Source: Leuctra nigra (Eukaryota > Arthropoda > Insecta > Plecoptera > Leuctridae). Taken from it: a stretch of DNA of 64,000 bases. The position numbers and the translations under genes are program-made. The stretch lies in assembly GCA_934045905.1 (NCBI GenBank), contig OW203768.1:24395060-24459059 (forward strand), in the 5' to 3' direction. Each line of letters starts with the position of its first letter. The first letter of the stretch is position 1. The notes under the pieces are model-generated. The model ran no database searches, was not told where the DNA came from, and saw nothing but the letters and a program-made list of their open reading frames with translations. This document shows, piece after piece, positions 9,892 to 22,500 of this stretch.

Positions 9892-12800
9892 ATGTTCCCC
9901 TACATTAAACTGCTGCGAGCCTGTTACTCTCTTATTAAATGTTACAATCCTCCTCTTCTGTCAGGTTTGTGGCGAGTCTTGAACGAACAGCGTACATGGG
10001 GCTACTACATGCGCCTATGGTTACCGCGCATTCACCTTCTGCGCATCGGTTACACTTTACTCTTCGTTATACTGCGTTGTATCATGCTATACGGAGATGT
10101 AGACTCCTTCAGTGAGACAAGCATAATGGCATTTTCCCTCTTGATAATAATCTTTTACGTATACACTCTCTTATACAATCAACAAATAATGCAAAGCATC
10201 TACGAAGACATGGAAAGTCTTAGCCATGCAATGGCGAATGGTGAACACAATGATAATGCTTTGAATGAGACCAATCGAGTATATCAGTTGATTTATAACG
10301 TCATTTGCCGTGGAGCATGTGGAGCTGTGATCGTGAATAGCTGCTTATTGTTTCCGGCGGCTGTGCAAACCAAAGTTCTCCCGTATGGGTAAGTAAGTTG
10401 ATATTGGCAGAAACATTCGCGATCTAATAACATAAATTGTGTGTAAAACAGCACATAATCTTCTCGATAAAATAAACATGGGCTCTAAAAGTAGTGATAT
10501 CAAAACCATGGAACAAGACATCTAGGGTCTGTAGACTGTACATAAGTGACGACATCAAGTAGCATTACCGACGAATTTGTGGTAAATACAATGTCATAAG
10601 ACCGGTCACATAGTACATAGATTTTGAACTAGATCCTGTGATATGTTGAAATTGAAAAATGGAACCGTTGACTTATCGTTTTATGCTCGTTTTGAAATAT
10701 TGACAGATTTATACAAGAAATTAAAAAAAAAATCATCACTACTCCTTTGACGCATTCGACTAGAGTGCTTTCCTCTATTTCCACGGTCAATTAATTATAG
10801 ATCAACAACTTCCGCACGAATATTAATTCTTATGTAATAAGAAAGCTTCCTTATCATAGCGGTTTTCAGTTTTCACTTTTACTTCCTATGTAAATTTTTA
10901 CATGTAATGACCCTTGAGGAGCATAGGTTTTCCCTCATGTGTTAGGTTTTCTGGAAAGTATTGTACTGCATTGTGTTCGATTCGATATATTATCGAACAC
11001 ATATGTTGTGTATGTTGTGGTATATGTATATGTTGTGGCGAGTTCCTTTCACAACGTATATTCAACACAATACAATGCATTACATTACAGGTATTTTTAA
11101 CTTGACACGTAAAATAAATATAATTTACCTTATATAACACAAATAATAACACATATAACCCATAATATTTAAAAATTATTATAACTATTTTTTTTTGGTG
11201 TATCAGTAAAGAGTTGTTGTCCCGCAGGAGCTGGTATCCAATCGACTACTCCTACAGCCCGATGTTTGAATTCATGTTCGTTGCCGTGTGTCTGTTCGTC
11301 ACACTGGACTTCTACATGGTTTGCGATTGCGGCTTTGCGTTGTTCGGCACGATTACCTACACCTCTTGCTTCTTCAAGATGTTGTGGTGAGTTCCTTTCA
11401 CTACGTATCCAACTGTGGCCATAATTCATATAAGACGAGTTGGAATATGAAGGGTACCTATGGATGCAAACCCTGCCATCTGTAAAAAAAATCATTGCTT
11501 TTTAGATATTTTATACACTGTTTTTATATCTCCATATTCTTAATACGTTTTCGAGCACATTCGCAATGTAGGGGGAAAAGAAGGAACCCTTCTGCCTGGG
11601 ATAAAGTTGGGCGTATGCAACCAAGTGCGAAAGACGTTCGTAGCTTGATACATGCGATTAAGAGAGTTTTGGCAATAAAAAGAGAAATTAAATGTTTTGT
11701 TCTGTGCCTCAATGCTGTAATGGGAGTCAAGGAAGATCGTTACATCTTTTTCTTACAAGTGAAACTTTGAGGTGACTTTGGGCGAGTGTTCTCGACATTT
11801 GGGAACATCTATTTTTAGTATCAGTGTATTCTAACATTGCATCAGTGCCTTAAAAGTGCATTCTAACATTGATTCAATTATTGTTGATAAAGGTATCCTT
11901 ATCAAGCACGAAGGTTTATTTGAAATAAACGACGATACTGTCATGGGTACAATGATTTAATAAAAACTCCTCTCTAGGAACTACACCAGTACAAAACGTC
12001 AAACAAATAAAAACTAAGCACTTTCAAGGGTCCTTCTACCCCCGTCGTCAGGTGCAAACTGATGAAACTGATGAACTGACATCTTTTCTTCTGTGAGGCA
12101 CTAGGCAGTCGCAGATGAGGAAATTTGATGGACTGGTCTTGGAAAAGCGCAGGTTTATTCCGAGTCAGACGGGGCCGTTGATTCATAACGGTGTCCTGGC
12201 TAAAATTGTAATCAATTATTCGTCTCGTGTCCTTGACCATGACCAACAGCTGATCTTTCTTAAGGTTTGGGTTTTGCTTGCGCTCCTCCGAGGGTTAATA
12301 CGCTTGACATGCCAGCATGTATTGAGTCTAACGTTGGAAATTTTCCAGCAGACTTGAGGGAAAACATCAGACATAGTATGGGGTTTATTCTGGAGACCTT
12401 GGAGGGTGAAACCAAATATTTCAAAGATGTGAAGAATATTATTATTTCTCTTACTATTCTTCAAGCAGATAAAGGCAAGGCCGTTGTTGTTTTGGATAGG
12501 GTCGACTATGAGAGGAAATGGAGATAATACTTAGAAGGAATACAAGGAGATTGACAAGGATCCTACTGGTTCAATTGCATCTTAAGTTTTTTGGACACTT
12601 AAAACGCGTAGGAGCCACATTGAATCACAGGGAAGGTCTTCACACAACACATCATTCAAAACCTCCCCATATTATGGGCTTCCTAAGGTTCATGAAGTTA
12701 GTTCGCATGGTTCGCCTTGTGCAGCGTTGTCAAGGTATCTCTTGAAGATCCTAGAACCTTTAGGGTGGGGGAGCTACGTCATTTGTGCGAATCTATCAAA

Positions 12801-15800
12801 AGTGTGGTTGATGAACTTCGTGGATACCAAGTTAAATCCCAATACGTTTTACTCAGTTTTGATGTCGTTAATCTGTTCCCTAGTATACCCATTAAAGAGA
12901 CATTGATCATTATCATTGACATGATGCTGTTACATCATGTACCTAAGCCAGCTTCACACTATAGTTGACGCAGCCTTGAGAAACGCAAAGTATCAATGGT
13001 AAGTGGACATGGCGAAATTACGAAATTCAAAGCATACTTCACTTAAATACCATTAAAAAGCTGTTAATTTATTCAAAACAGCTTTTTAAATGTCAGCAAT
13101 GTCAGCAGTTACTGTAATGCCCTACTTTTCCACACTTCGAGCATTTTGCTTTTCTCGCTCGGCATTCAAGGCTTGAACTGATGTGGCCTTGAGCGCCGCA
13201 TCGGAAACATTTTACATTTTTATTCCAATCCGTTGATTCCGACTTACCATGATCATGCATTGCTTCTTTATTCAACGTCGGGTTATGTTGGGACGAATCA
13301 TTGTAAGATCTGCTTCTGAAATTTATATTGAAGCAATATAAACAATATATTTTGAAGCAATTTAAATTTCAGTCAGCTTTATATTGGTATTTAGATCAAT
13401 TGTGCTTTGAATTTCGTAATTTCGCCATGTCCAACTCCATTGATACTTTGCGTTTCTCAAGGCTGCGTCAACTATAGTAATCTATGATATCTATAAACCT
13501 TGACTAGGTTGGTACCACTGCTAGCTTGCTAATCTTCACCAGGTTCATGTTCCTCAACCAGTTCTCTCTGATCTCTAGTACTAAAAGCATCATTGACAGC
13601 AATAAACAATGTTTATTACAATAAACAGTGTATAAAAATAGAGGTTTATCATGTTACATACATAAACAACATTAAGCATAGAGTTAAAAGTGAAAATATA
13701 TGTAATAAGTATGTATTGTGTATATTTAAAGATTTCCCTGGTTTAGAAGCTGTAGATCTTAAAAGATCTTAAAGTTTAGTTAGAGTGTTTATTAAGCACT
13801 GCAACAGCATTTCGGATCTAGAGTAATTGTGATTAGTCAACATCACTCCAATCCCTGGACATAACATTTCTGGCGACGAGGATTATTGTAAGGACTAGAA
13901 ATCTTCACTTTTTTATACATTTTATATACTTTTTTATATGAATGACTTGGAGACGAAAGTATTGGAATTAAATCCATGTAATCTTTCAGTTTGGAAGCGT
14001 TATATATTATTATAAACTTCCGCTCTCTTTAGCAACTACTCTTACGGCAGCGCGAAATGTTTTCGTCGATGTACTGATTTTCTTTACCAGATTCTGCATG
14101 AAGAACATTTCATCTTGATGCATTAAGTTCCAACGAGACGGCGTTCTTTGCCGTTATACATCGACGACATAGTTGTTAATCCCAAACAAAGAAGCGTTTG
14201 TAAATGATATGATAATCTTAGTTAATGTACTTCATTTCTAGTTACAATGTGGAGAATATTCGCGGTGAATTGGAGAAGAGCGTGAAGAGTGTTGCGCCTG
14301 TCAGCGAATGTAAATGCAAGAACACTGGCCAGCAAGGAGCTAATGCTGACTGGAGTACCAACGAGGAGGTCGCTCCAGCATATCGTCACTGGTTGAAGCG
14401 GAGAGAAATCATCTTCGACATGGTGAGGAAGAAAGAAGCCCCGTGCTCATGCGCCGAGAAGGCAGAGGCTGAGCTACTTGATCAAGTGAACTGCGCAATG
14501 GAGGAGCGTCTCAAGCAATACGCGCAGCATCATGAAGCACTGATCAAGTGAGAAGTCATTCTAAATAGAATCCATAATAGAAGTAGAAGTCATAATAGAA
14601 GTCATTCATAATAGAAGTCATTCTATTATATGATAAAATGACGCTAAAGCATTTTGGATATCATATCACACTAGGTTATAGATTCGGTAAGAACGTGGGT
14701 TCATAATCATGGTATACTTTCTTTGAAAGGGCAAGTAAAACCAGATTAAGTTTGATTCCTTATTTCAAGAAAACGTTATCAGTGTAAGAGAGAGGAGAAC
14801 GCATAATTCAAACCTCCTTTGACGCCTAATATTGCCTTCTATATATTGTTGAGTACTTTTTAATATTGTGATATTGCTGAAAATATCAGCGGTTTATTTT
14901 GTATACAATAGAACCGAGACAAAATTAAATATCGCTCATAACAGAAACGGTAGGTTTGTCGTTGCTTTAAATAGCTGGGAAAGATTTAAGTAACTACCCT
15001 GAAATTAATTTTCCGTAACGTTTTGCAATGAGAATAAAGGGAATACCACTCATTAATATTTTCTATTCTCTTGAGGCAACCAATTTATATTTTCCTTCCA
15101 CAGCTTGTCTGCAACGATACAGAAACTTAACGGACCCGCTATGACCGTCCAGTTGTCCTCAGTCGTGTTTACATGCCTCAGTGCATTGTACGTCAGCACA
15201 ATAGTAAGTCCAGTTTTACATGTCGAGGAGATTTACACTCTTGTCATCAAGTTTCTAAATTCAACAATTATCCTTAAACAATTTAACAATAAGCATCCAA
15301 TGTGCCAATATGTGTATTCAATGCGGTGTATGTGTGTTATTCTTCATTGTGTGTGAGTGTATTTATTTTGTATTTATTTCCCTTTTAATGCCTATTGTTT
15401 GTTTCTATGTTTTGTATGGATTGCAACATATCTCATTGTAATGGAACACTTATAACTCATGGCTAAAAAGGGCGCATCACTGGCCTCCTGCTTGCAGGGA
15501 CTTTACAATAGTTAATAAATAATTCAATGCGTCTTATGAGGGACCTGCTCCTTGTCGATTCTGACGTAACTACGTTATATCCTCTTCCGGTTGCTTAAAG
15601 ATTATTATTACGTGTTTTTATTTCAGCACGAATCGTTCGATTTCATGGTGATTGGAATTGTTTTGTCCATCAACTTAAACCTGGTCGCAACTTACATTCT
15701 CTGCTCGTTTGGAAACGACCTGACTGACGAGGTAACACCTAAAAAGAATACTCAATAACCTCACATCTATCCTCATGGCCATTTAAGTAATTTAATTAAA

Positions 15801-16818
15801 CGTACATCACAAGGAAACCTCTCCGTGCCATGTTGATAAGCGAGCTTTATATTATAGATTAGATGAATATTTATTTAATGGTGCGCCAGCAACAAAAGCA
15901 TGTTGAGCACGTGAAAATTGTATTATATCTTACGTATAAGAAGCCTGATTAGTGATGGGAGAGGCAGGCACCGGGTCATGTAGAGTGAGGGAGGACGCCA
16001 GCATGGAACGTACAGGAAGGCGGAAGAATTCGGCCATGAAGGGCCAGATTCGTGGGGAAGTGGTGCCGTGTAAGAGGGGAAGCTGGTTCGGAGGGACAAG
16101 GCCCCGGGGTTCGCAAATTCGAGTAGGGTACGGGACTAGGTCTCCCCATAGTCAGCTCTCGTTTGTTTACTCGTAAACATAGTACCTGCTGGTCCTAGTC
16201 ACATCTAGTGGATGGCACATCACTGGCCAGAAAAAAAAACACCACTGCTATAAGGATGCAGCCTTTAGTGGCCGCCAAAACGAAACTTTTCGACACACGT
16301 TTCACAAAACAGCTTGGTGTGAAATCCTTGACCATTCCAGAGCGCGAATCTCCGCTTCTCCATGTACGCGAGTGAGTGGCTGACAGCGAGGGAGGGATTC
16401 AAGCGCTCGATGATGATCATGATCGCGCGCAGTGAGAAACCCGTTGTGCTGCACGGAATGGGGATACCGTTGTCGCTGCGCACGTTCAGAGCGGTGAGTA
16501 AGCATAGTGGGGGGAGTGTGCACAACGATCAAAGTTAATTATATACATCATAACAATTGAGGGGATGAGTTGAACTTTTATCATAACGTACCTTATGACG
16601 GAAATGAAAAATTTCCTAAATATTGTGCAGACTTTTATTTGTTTTATCTGTTTTCTAATAGTACGGAGTTTGTTACAAGAGTGCCTGTTTTATTCTTAAA
16701 ATTGTTGCAATTATCTGCTTCGCAGGTCACCAAAGCGGCTTACTACCTGCATACATACCTCATCAAGATGTATCTCGGTCAAAAACTTTTAGAATACCCT
16801 GGCAGTAAAACTGCCTAA
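9892..16818 (+). CDS. Insect odorant receptor (7tm_6 family), seven exons, 470 residues
   Basis: Exons are 9892-10388, 11228-11386, 14242-14547, 15104-15203, 15627-15731, 16341-16493 and 16726-16818. Every intron is GT-AG and phases agree throughout, giving 1,413 nt with no internal stop. Family features are LPYGSWYPID before the fourth membrane segment, CSFGNDLTDESANLRFSMY with SEWL (the conserved region around TM6), and SEKPVVLHGMGIPLSLRTF leading into the last TM exon (AAYYLHTYL). It would form an odour-gated cation channel with Orco in sensory-neuron dendrites. Orco itself is excluded because the C-terminus differs. The loop between TM4 and TM5 (exon 3) is about 100 residues, hydrophilic, and has two CxC pairs (ECKC, PCSC), which is long for a tuning receptor. 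Introns 2 and 5 contain transposon debris. Transcript support has not been seen. Confidence 0.85.
10389..11227 (+). other. Odorant receptor intron 1
   Basis: Donor GTAAGT at 10389, acceptor CCCGCAG ending at 11227. The interior contains a partial palindrome near 10960-11090. It also contains an echo (11031-11060) of the exon 2/intron 2 junction, 27 of 29 bases matching by eye. Confidence 0.75.
12110..12957 (+). pseudogene. Old Penelope-like RT fragment inside odorant receptor intron 2
   Basis: Broken across all three frames, the sequence reads VNYSS-like, then FACAPPRVNTLDMP, LQADKGKAVVVLDRVDYERK, PYYGLPKVHE and LLSFDVVNLFPSIPIKETL. These are the N-terminal and first RT blocks of a PLE. The catalytic YVDD box and the GIY-YIG domain are missing; the fragment ends where the TIR element at 12958 begins. 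It belongs to a lineage distinct from the PLEs at 1-3880. Confidence 0.75.
12958..13478. mobile_element. TIR element (521 bp) enclosing a gag fragment
   Basis: Arms of about 76 bp (12958-13034 and 13403-13478) are near-perfect inverted copies starting ACTATAGTTGACGCAGCCTT. Between them, on the minus strand (about 13100-13330), lies the same zinc-knuckle gag segment found at 7681-7884. Target-site duplications are not clear because the ends are themselves palindromic (ACTATAGT). It looks like a non-autonomous DNA element that captured, or received, retrotransposon sequence. Confidence 0.7.
13590..14010 (+). mobile_element. 5' LTR end, primer-binding site and gag start of a gypsy-like remnant
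   Basis: The string TTTCTGGCGACGAGGATT at 13868-13885 resembles the junction between an LTR and a primer-binding site in gypsy-type elements, where the TGG pairs with a tRNA 3' CCA. About 50 bp later a frame reads MNDLETKVLELNPCNLSVWKRY, resembling the start of a gag protein. The rest of the element is missing. Family assignment is tentative. Confidence 0.4.
15858..16270 (+). repeat. Diverged copy of dispersed repeat B in odorant receptor intron 5
   Basis: TTTAATGGTGCGCCAGCAAC at the start, a GC-rich body and an ending near ATAAGGATGCAGCC parallel the copies at 5771 and 33676. It sits wholly within intron 5 (15732-16340), between the donor GTAACA and the acceptor CATTCCAG. Confidence 0.5.
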
Positions 16819-16831
16819 TTAATTGAATTAA

Positions 16832-17418
16832 TTGACCATTTTGGATCAGCAACTTTTGTCATCTTGTTCCAAAATAAATAAATGTGAATGTAAACAAATA
16901 CAAACCACCAGCATCACCAGCTTTGCTGTTGCATACGCGGCTCTGAAGAGGTTTGCCAGATGCTCGTACGCTGGCGCTTGCCCAGACATTGAGAATATGG
17001 GTGCCATCGTCACTGAGCACGCCAAGGTCATGGAAGATCCCGCCAGGTACCACATTGGCTCATATTATCTAACAGGAAATCCTCGCCTCATCCAGTTACA
17101 AGATCAGGGTTGTGGTACTCTTGGGCGCCTGGGTGCATTCGTTAGGATTATGTGCCCGAAATCCACTCTTAAGAAGTCACCTCACATCAAGGACGAAGCA
17201 ATAGCTCATACGAAGACCACAGTACGGACTGGGAAAATTTCCTCATCCAGATCAAGAAGGCTGCAGCACGCCAGGCCGAAGATGCAAATCGGTACTATGC
17301 TTCTGGCGCCATGGACAAAGACGCGTTAACTGGGCTCCTAACCACTATAGACATGACTCTGACCGCAGCTCAAGTAGCAGCATTCAATGAACAAGCATTG
17401 GCGTTGGAAAACAAGTAG
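16832..17418 (+). pseudogene. Unrecognised broken coding stretch downstream of the odorant receptor
   Basis: Two frames look coding-like. The first, from about 16900, contains FAVAYAALKRFARCSYAGA, MGAIVTEHAKVMEDPARY and GSYYLTGNPRLIQL. The second, ending with TAG at 17416-17418, reads TDWENFLIQIKKAAARQAED and LTAAQVAAFNEQALALE. Their order and composition suggest one ORF split by a frameshift near 17150-17200. GC content is higher than the flanks. I do not recognise the family. It could be a pseudogenised host gene, a transposon piece or an endogenous viral fragment. It begins 14 bp after the receptor stop but is not joined to it by a visible splice. Confidence 0.4.
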
Positions 17419-18260
17419 GGCCAGTGGATGCTGAAGGAGAAACATCTATAGGATTAGGCCACTCTCCGTTTACTCCCGTTGGCCACCGAACGAGGAGTAA
17501 GATGCCATTAATTGACCAATGATAACATTATCATAAACTTAGAGCAAGTCCTTATGACCATTAACATTGACTGATGTGCCAATAACACATTGTATTTCTT
17601 AATCCTTTACCTTTTGTAAAACTTCAGCCAAACTGAAAACTTGTAAGTTTCAAAGAAAAACCCATTGAGAAAAGCACTGTAAAGGGTCATCGAATTAAAA
17701 AGAGTCTTAGTTAATTATACCTGCTTTAACATAACGAGGGTTGCGCTTCATGCTTTAGGGACGCTTCAGCCCTGATTACGTGTATCGAATACTCAGACAT
17801 AGAACGTTAAAGTAAATAAATCAGGCTGATGTTGGAATTACATGCATATTATCCCAGCGTGATGAATATTACTTCGAAGATAGTACATTTACTCGGCTCA
17901 TTCAATCGCACCTCAAGAGTGTATCATTCTGGCCACGACCCATTTGCTGCCAGAAGAGAGCATGATTTGACAAGTAACTTGTTGCTCTTTACATTTATTC
18001 GCGACCAAGTGTCAAATCCGACAAGAGGACAAATACAACTACTAAGTGTGCTAGGTAAGGGTAACAAAACACATGTACTCTGCATTTTGTTAATGTTCAG
18101 GTGTTGCAAATATCACAATTAGACACTCATGATTTTTTTTGGAAGAGCAGAATACAAATTACAAGTGTTTCTACGCAAGCGTTGAAAGTAATCATATGGC
18201 AAGACACAAGACATTCGAAAGTGTTATATCTCTGATTATGCCAATTCGTGTATGATGCAG
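17419..18260. other. Intergenic DNA
   Basis: No gene or clear repeat was recognised. The open frame at 17829-18122 has no recognisable features. Confidence 0.5.
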
Positions 18261-18261
18261 G

Positions 18262-19505
18262 GTTCCCAGGCGGCCCATAAAACCCCTAAAACCCATTTTT
18301 CAGCATTTCAATTTATAGGCACAATAATTTCCACTTTTCTATAGGTCTGACCCATAAAATAAAGAGGAATCTATTCCACATATTATATTTTTCAATTAAT
18401 TACCAATTAAATCGCCAAAAACTGTCCAAAACGCATAGAAATTGTCCAAAAATACTTCGAATTTCATAAAAATTCCGGGCCTGTGTGGCCCGGACCCGCA
18501 TGACATTTGAGGCTTCATGTGTAATGTTTCAAGTGCAATTTAGCGAGGTTTTCCCAAAGTATTGTCCCGTATATAAACTATAGGGTTGCCGCCCATTCCA
18601 GATATTTCGGGATTGTCGTCCTTTTCCCAGAAATAGAATAATCATTACAGGACAGAAATAGTCGGAATTCTGAATTTTGAACTTCAAAACGCAATATTTA
18701 TTATCCATTATTTTAAATCTCCCGTGTCATATCGCTTGCACAGGGTTGCCAGATAATCATTTTTAAGATATTTAAATATTTGAGAAGAAAAATTTGAAGT
18801 CCAAAACTCATAAAAATGGCTTTAATTCATTCTTGAAATTCAAAATTTTCCCGGGCCTGCCCGGCCCGGAACGGCATGTTGTTGGGAGTCCCTCAACCAG
18901 GACCCAATTGATGCCATAAGCAGGATGTACCCCAAAAAGTTCACATTTCGGCGGATTCCCCCCCCCCCCCCCCCCCCCCCAACAACCACAATAACTGCAT
19001 CACGAAAAGTATTAACTAGTCCTCTGTCCCGGATTGCATGCATTGAAAGGTGGCAACCCTAGTCTTAATGTGAATTAATACATTATAATAATTATTATGC
19101 ATATTATTGAAATGCACTTTTAAAACTCGACAATGCTAGGAAGGGGGAATGGTACTTTAAAGAGTAGCGAAAGTGGGAATGGGCAAAATAGGTAAAGAAC
19201 CGAATAATCTGCAATTTTAAGATAAGGAAGAATTGGTTTCAGTTAGTAATGACCAATGATTTTTAACATTTCATACCTTGGCTAACCCTGTCACAATATT
19301 ATGCATATTCCAAGATTTTTTATAGTGCAGTTCGACAAATAGCTTTCAGATGATCAAAATGTGTATTCAATAAATGCGATATAATGCAACTAGGTAATTC
19401 ATTTTATCAGAAATGTACCCTTTAAAACCCATCAAATCTCATTGAAGGACCCATATTTTTAAGCAAAATTGCCCATTAATTTTTGAGACCTGGCTTGGAA
19501 CCCTG
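18262..19505. mobile_element. Possible hAT-like non-autonomous element(s)
   Basis: The left end reads CAGGGTTCCCAGGC and the right end GCCTGGCTTGGAACCCTG, an imperfect terminal inverted repeat of hAT-like form. Flanking bases (ATGATG on both sides) hint at, but do not prove, a target duplication. Inside, a second pair (AGGGTTGCC at 18593 and GGCAACCCT at 19050) could be a nested relative. A run of 23 C lies at 18958-18980. No ORF is present. Confidence 0.35.
18958..18980. repeat. Poly(C) tract
   Basis: Twenty-three consecutive C, the longest homopolymer in the window. Confidence 0.95.
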
Positions 19506-19547
19506 ATGATGTATAGTGTAGTTTTGTGGCAGTATAATAAGGCAAAT

Positions 19548-22500
19548 GATTCATGCACATATGTTGATGCAGCTTGGCCGACATTGCACCGGTTACGGAG
19601 AGATGAAATGAAACATACCAAGAGGTATTCTTTAGGATTTTAAGAGACAAGGTGCTGTCATGTATGAGAGTCAATTTTGAAGACAAGATGACGCAAATGT
19701 GATTCATGCACATTCATCTAATTGGCCCTGGCTGGGATATTTAACACCTGAATGGAAGGCAATTGTGGAGACTGATTTGCTTGTTGATGCAGCTTGGCCG
19801 ACATTGCACCGGTTACGGAGAGATGAAAAGAGCGTACCAACAGGTATTCTTTAGGATTTTAAGAGACAAGGTGCTGTCATGTATGAGAGTCAATTTTGAA
19901 GACAAGTTGACGACAATGTGATTCATGCACATTCATCTAATTGGCCCTGGCTGGGATATTTAACACCTGAATGGAAGGCAATTGTGGAGACTGATTTGCT
20001 TGTTGATGCAGCTTGGCCGACATTGCACCGGTTACGGAGAGATGAACAGAGCGTACCAAGAGGTATTCTTAAGGATTTTAAGAGACAAAGTGCTGTCATG
20101 TATCAGTCAATTTTGAAGACAAGATGACGCAATGTGATTCATGCACATTCATCTAATTGGCCCTGGCTGGGATATTTAACACCTGAATGGAAGGCAATTT
20201 TGGAGACTGATTTGCTTGTTGATGCAGCTTGGCCGACATTGCACCGGTTACGGAGAGATGAAAAGAGCGTACCAAGAGGTATTCTTTAGGATTTTAAGGG
20301 ACAAGGTGCTGTCATGTATGAGAGTCAATTTTAAAGACAAGATGACGCAAATGTGATTCATGCACATTTATCTAATTGGCCCTGGCTGGGATATTTAACA
20401 CCTGAATGGAAGGCAATTGTAGAGACTGATTTGCTTGTTGATGCAGCTTGGCCAACATTGCACCGGTTACGGAGAGATGAACAGAGCATTCCAAGAGGTA
20501 TTCTTAAGGATTTTAGGGGACAAGGTGCTGTCATGTATCAGTTAATTTTGAAGACAATATGACGCAATGTGATTTATGCACATTCATCTAATTGGCCCTG
20601 GCTGGGATAATATTTACACCTGAATGGAAGGCAATTGTGGAGACTGATTTGCTGGTTGATGCAGCTTGGCCGACATTGCACCGATTACGGAGAGATGAAA
20701 AGAGCGTACCAATAGGTATTCTTTAGGATTTTAAGGGACAAGGTGCTGTCATGTATGAGAGTCAATTTTGAAGACAAGATGACGCAAATGTGATTCATGC
20801 ACATTCATCTAATTGGCCCTGGCTGGGATATTTAACACCTGAATGGAAGGCAATTGTGGAGACTGATTTGCTTGTTGATGCAGCTTGGACAACATTGCAC
20901 CGGTTACGGAGAGATGAATAGAGCATTCCAAGAGGTATTCATAAGGATTTTAGGGGACAGGGTCTGTCATGTATCAGTCAATTTTGAAGACAATATGACG
21001 CAATGTGATTCATGCACATTCATCTAATTGGCCCTGGCTGGGATATTTAACACCTGAATGGAAGGCAATTGTGGAGACTGATTTGCTTGTTGATGCAGCT
21101 TGGCCGGCATTGCACCGGTTTCGGAGAGATGAAAAGAGCGTACCAAGAGGTATTCTTTAGGATTTTAAGAGACAAGGTGCTGTCATGTATGAGAGTCAAT
21201 TTTGAAGACAAGATGACGCAAATGTGATTCATGCAAATTCATCTAATTGGCCCTGGCTGGGATATCTAACACCTGAATGGAAGGCAATTGTGGAGACTGA
21301 TTTGCTTGTTGATGCAGCTTGGACAACATTGCACCGGTTACGGAGAGATGAATAGAGCATTCCAAGAGGTATTCTTAAGGATTTTAGAACACAAAGTTGC
21401 TTTCATGCATGATAGTGAATTTTGATGACAGATGACGCAAATGTAATTTAAATTATTCATGCACATATGTTGATGCAGCTTGGCCGACATTGCACCGGTT
21501 ACGGAGAGATGAAATGAAACATACCAAGAGGTATTCTTTAGGATTTTAAGAGACAAGGCGCTGTCATGCATGAGAGTCAATTTTGAAGACAAGATGACGC
21601 AAATGTGATTCATGCACATTCATCTAATTGGCCCTGGCTGGGATATTTAACACCTGAATGGAAGGCAATTGTGGAGACTGATTTGCTTGTTGATGCAGCT
21701 TGGCCAACATTGCACCGGTTACGGAGAGATGAACAGAGCATTCCAAGAGGTATTCTTAAGGATTTTAAGGGACAAGGTGCTGTCATGTATGAGAGTCAAT
21801 TTTGAAGACAAGATGACGACAATGTGATTCATGCACATTCATCTAATTGGCCCTGGCTGGGATATTTAACACCAGAATGGAAGGCAATTGTGGAGACTGA
21901 TTTGCTTGTTGATGCAGCTTGGCCGACATTGCACCGGTTACGGAGAGATGAACAGAGCGTACCAAGAGGTATTTTAAGGATTTTAAGAGACAAGGTGCTG
22001 TCATGTATCAGTCAATTTTGAAGACAAGATGACGCAATGTGATTCATGCACATTCATCTAATTGGCCCTGGCTGGGATATTTAACACCTGAATGGAAGGC
22101 AATTGTGGAGACTGATTTGCTTGTTGATGCAGCTTGGCCGACATTGCACCGGTTACGGAGAGATGAAATGAAACATACCAAGAGGTATTCTTTAGGATTT
22201 TAAGAGACAAGGTGCTGTCATGCATGAGAGTCAATTTTGAAGACAAGATGACGCAAATGTGATTCATGCACATTCATCTAATTGGCCCTGGCTGGGATAT
22301 TTAACACCTGAATGGAAGGCAATTGTGGAGACTGATTTGCTTGTTGATGCAGCTTGGCCAACATTGCACCGGTTACGGAGAGATGAACAGAGCATTCCAA
22401 GAGGTATTCTTAAGGATTTTAAGGGACAAGGTGCTGTCATGTATGAGAGTCAATTTTGAAGACAAGATGACGACAATGTGATTCATGCACATTCATCTAA

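Larger units (their letters stand above)
11387..14241 (+). other. Odorant receptor intron 2 carrying nested transposon remnants
   Basis: Donor GTGAGT at 11387, acceptor TTTCTAG ending at 14241. At 2,855 bp it is the largest intron. It holds a PLE RT fragment (about 12110-12957), a TIR element with a gag piece (12958-13478), and an LTR/primer-binding-site remnant (about 13590-14010). All the interior repeats account for its length. Confidence 0.8.

Noticed and set aside
9892..16818. Orco, the odorant co-receptor, as identity of the receptor gene
   Set aside because: The length is similar and there is a long TM4-TM5 loop, but neither the N-terminus nor the C-terminal segment resembles Orco, which is highly conserved across insects.
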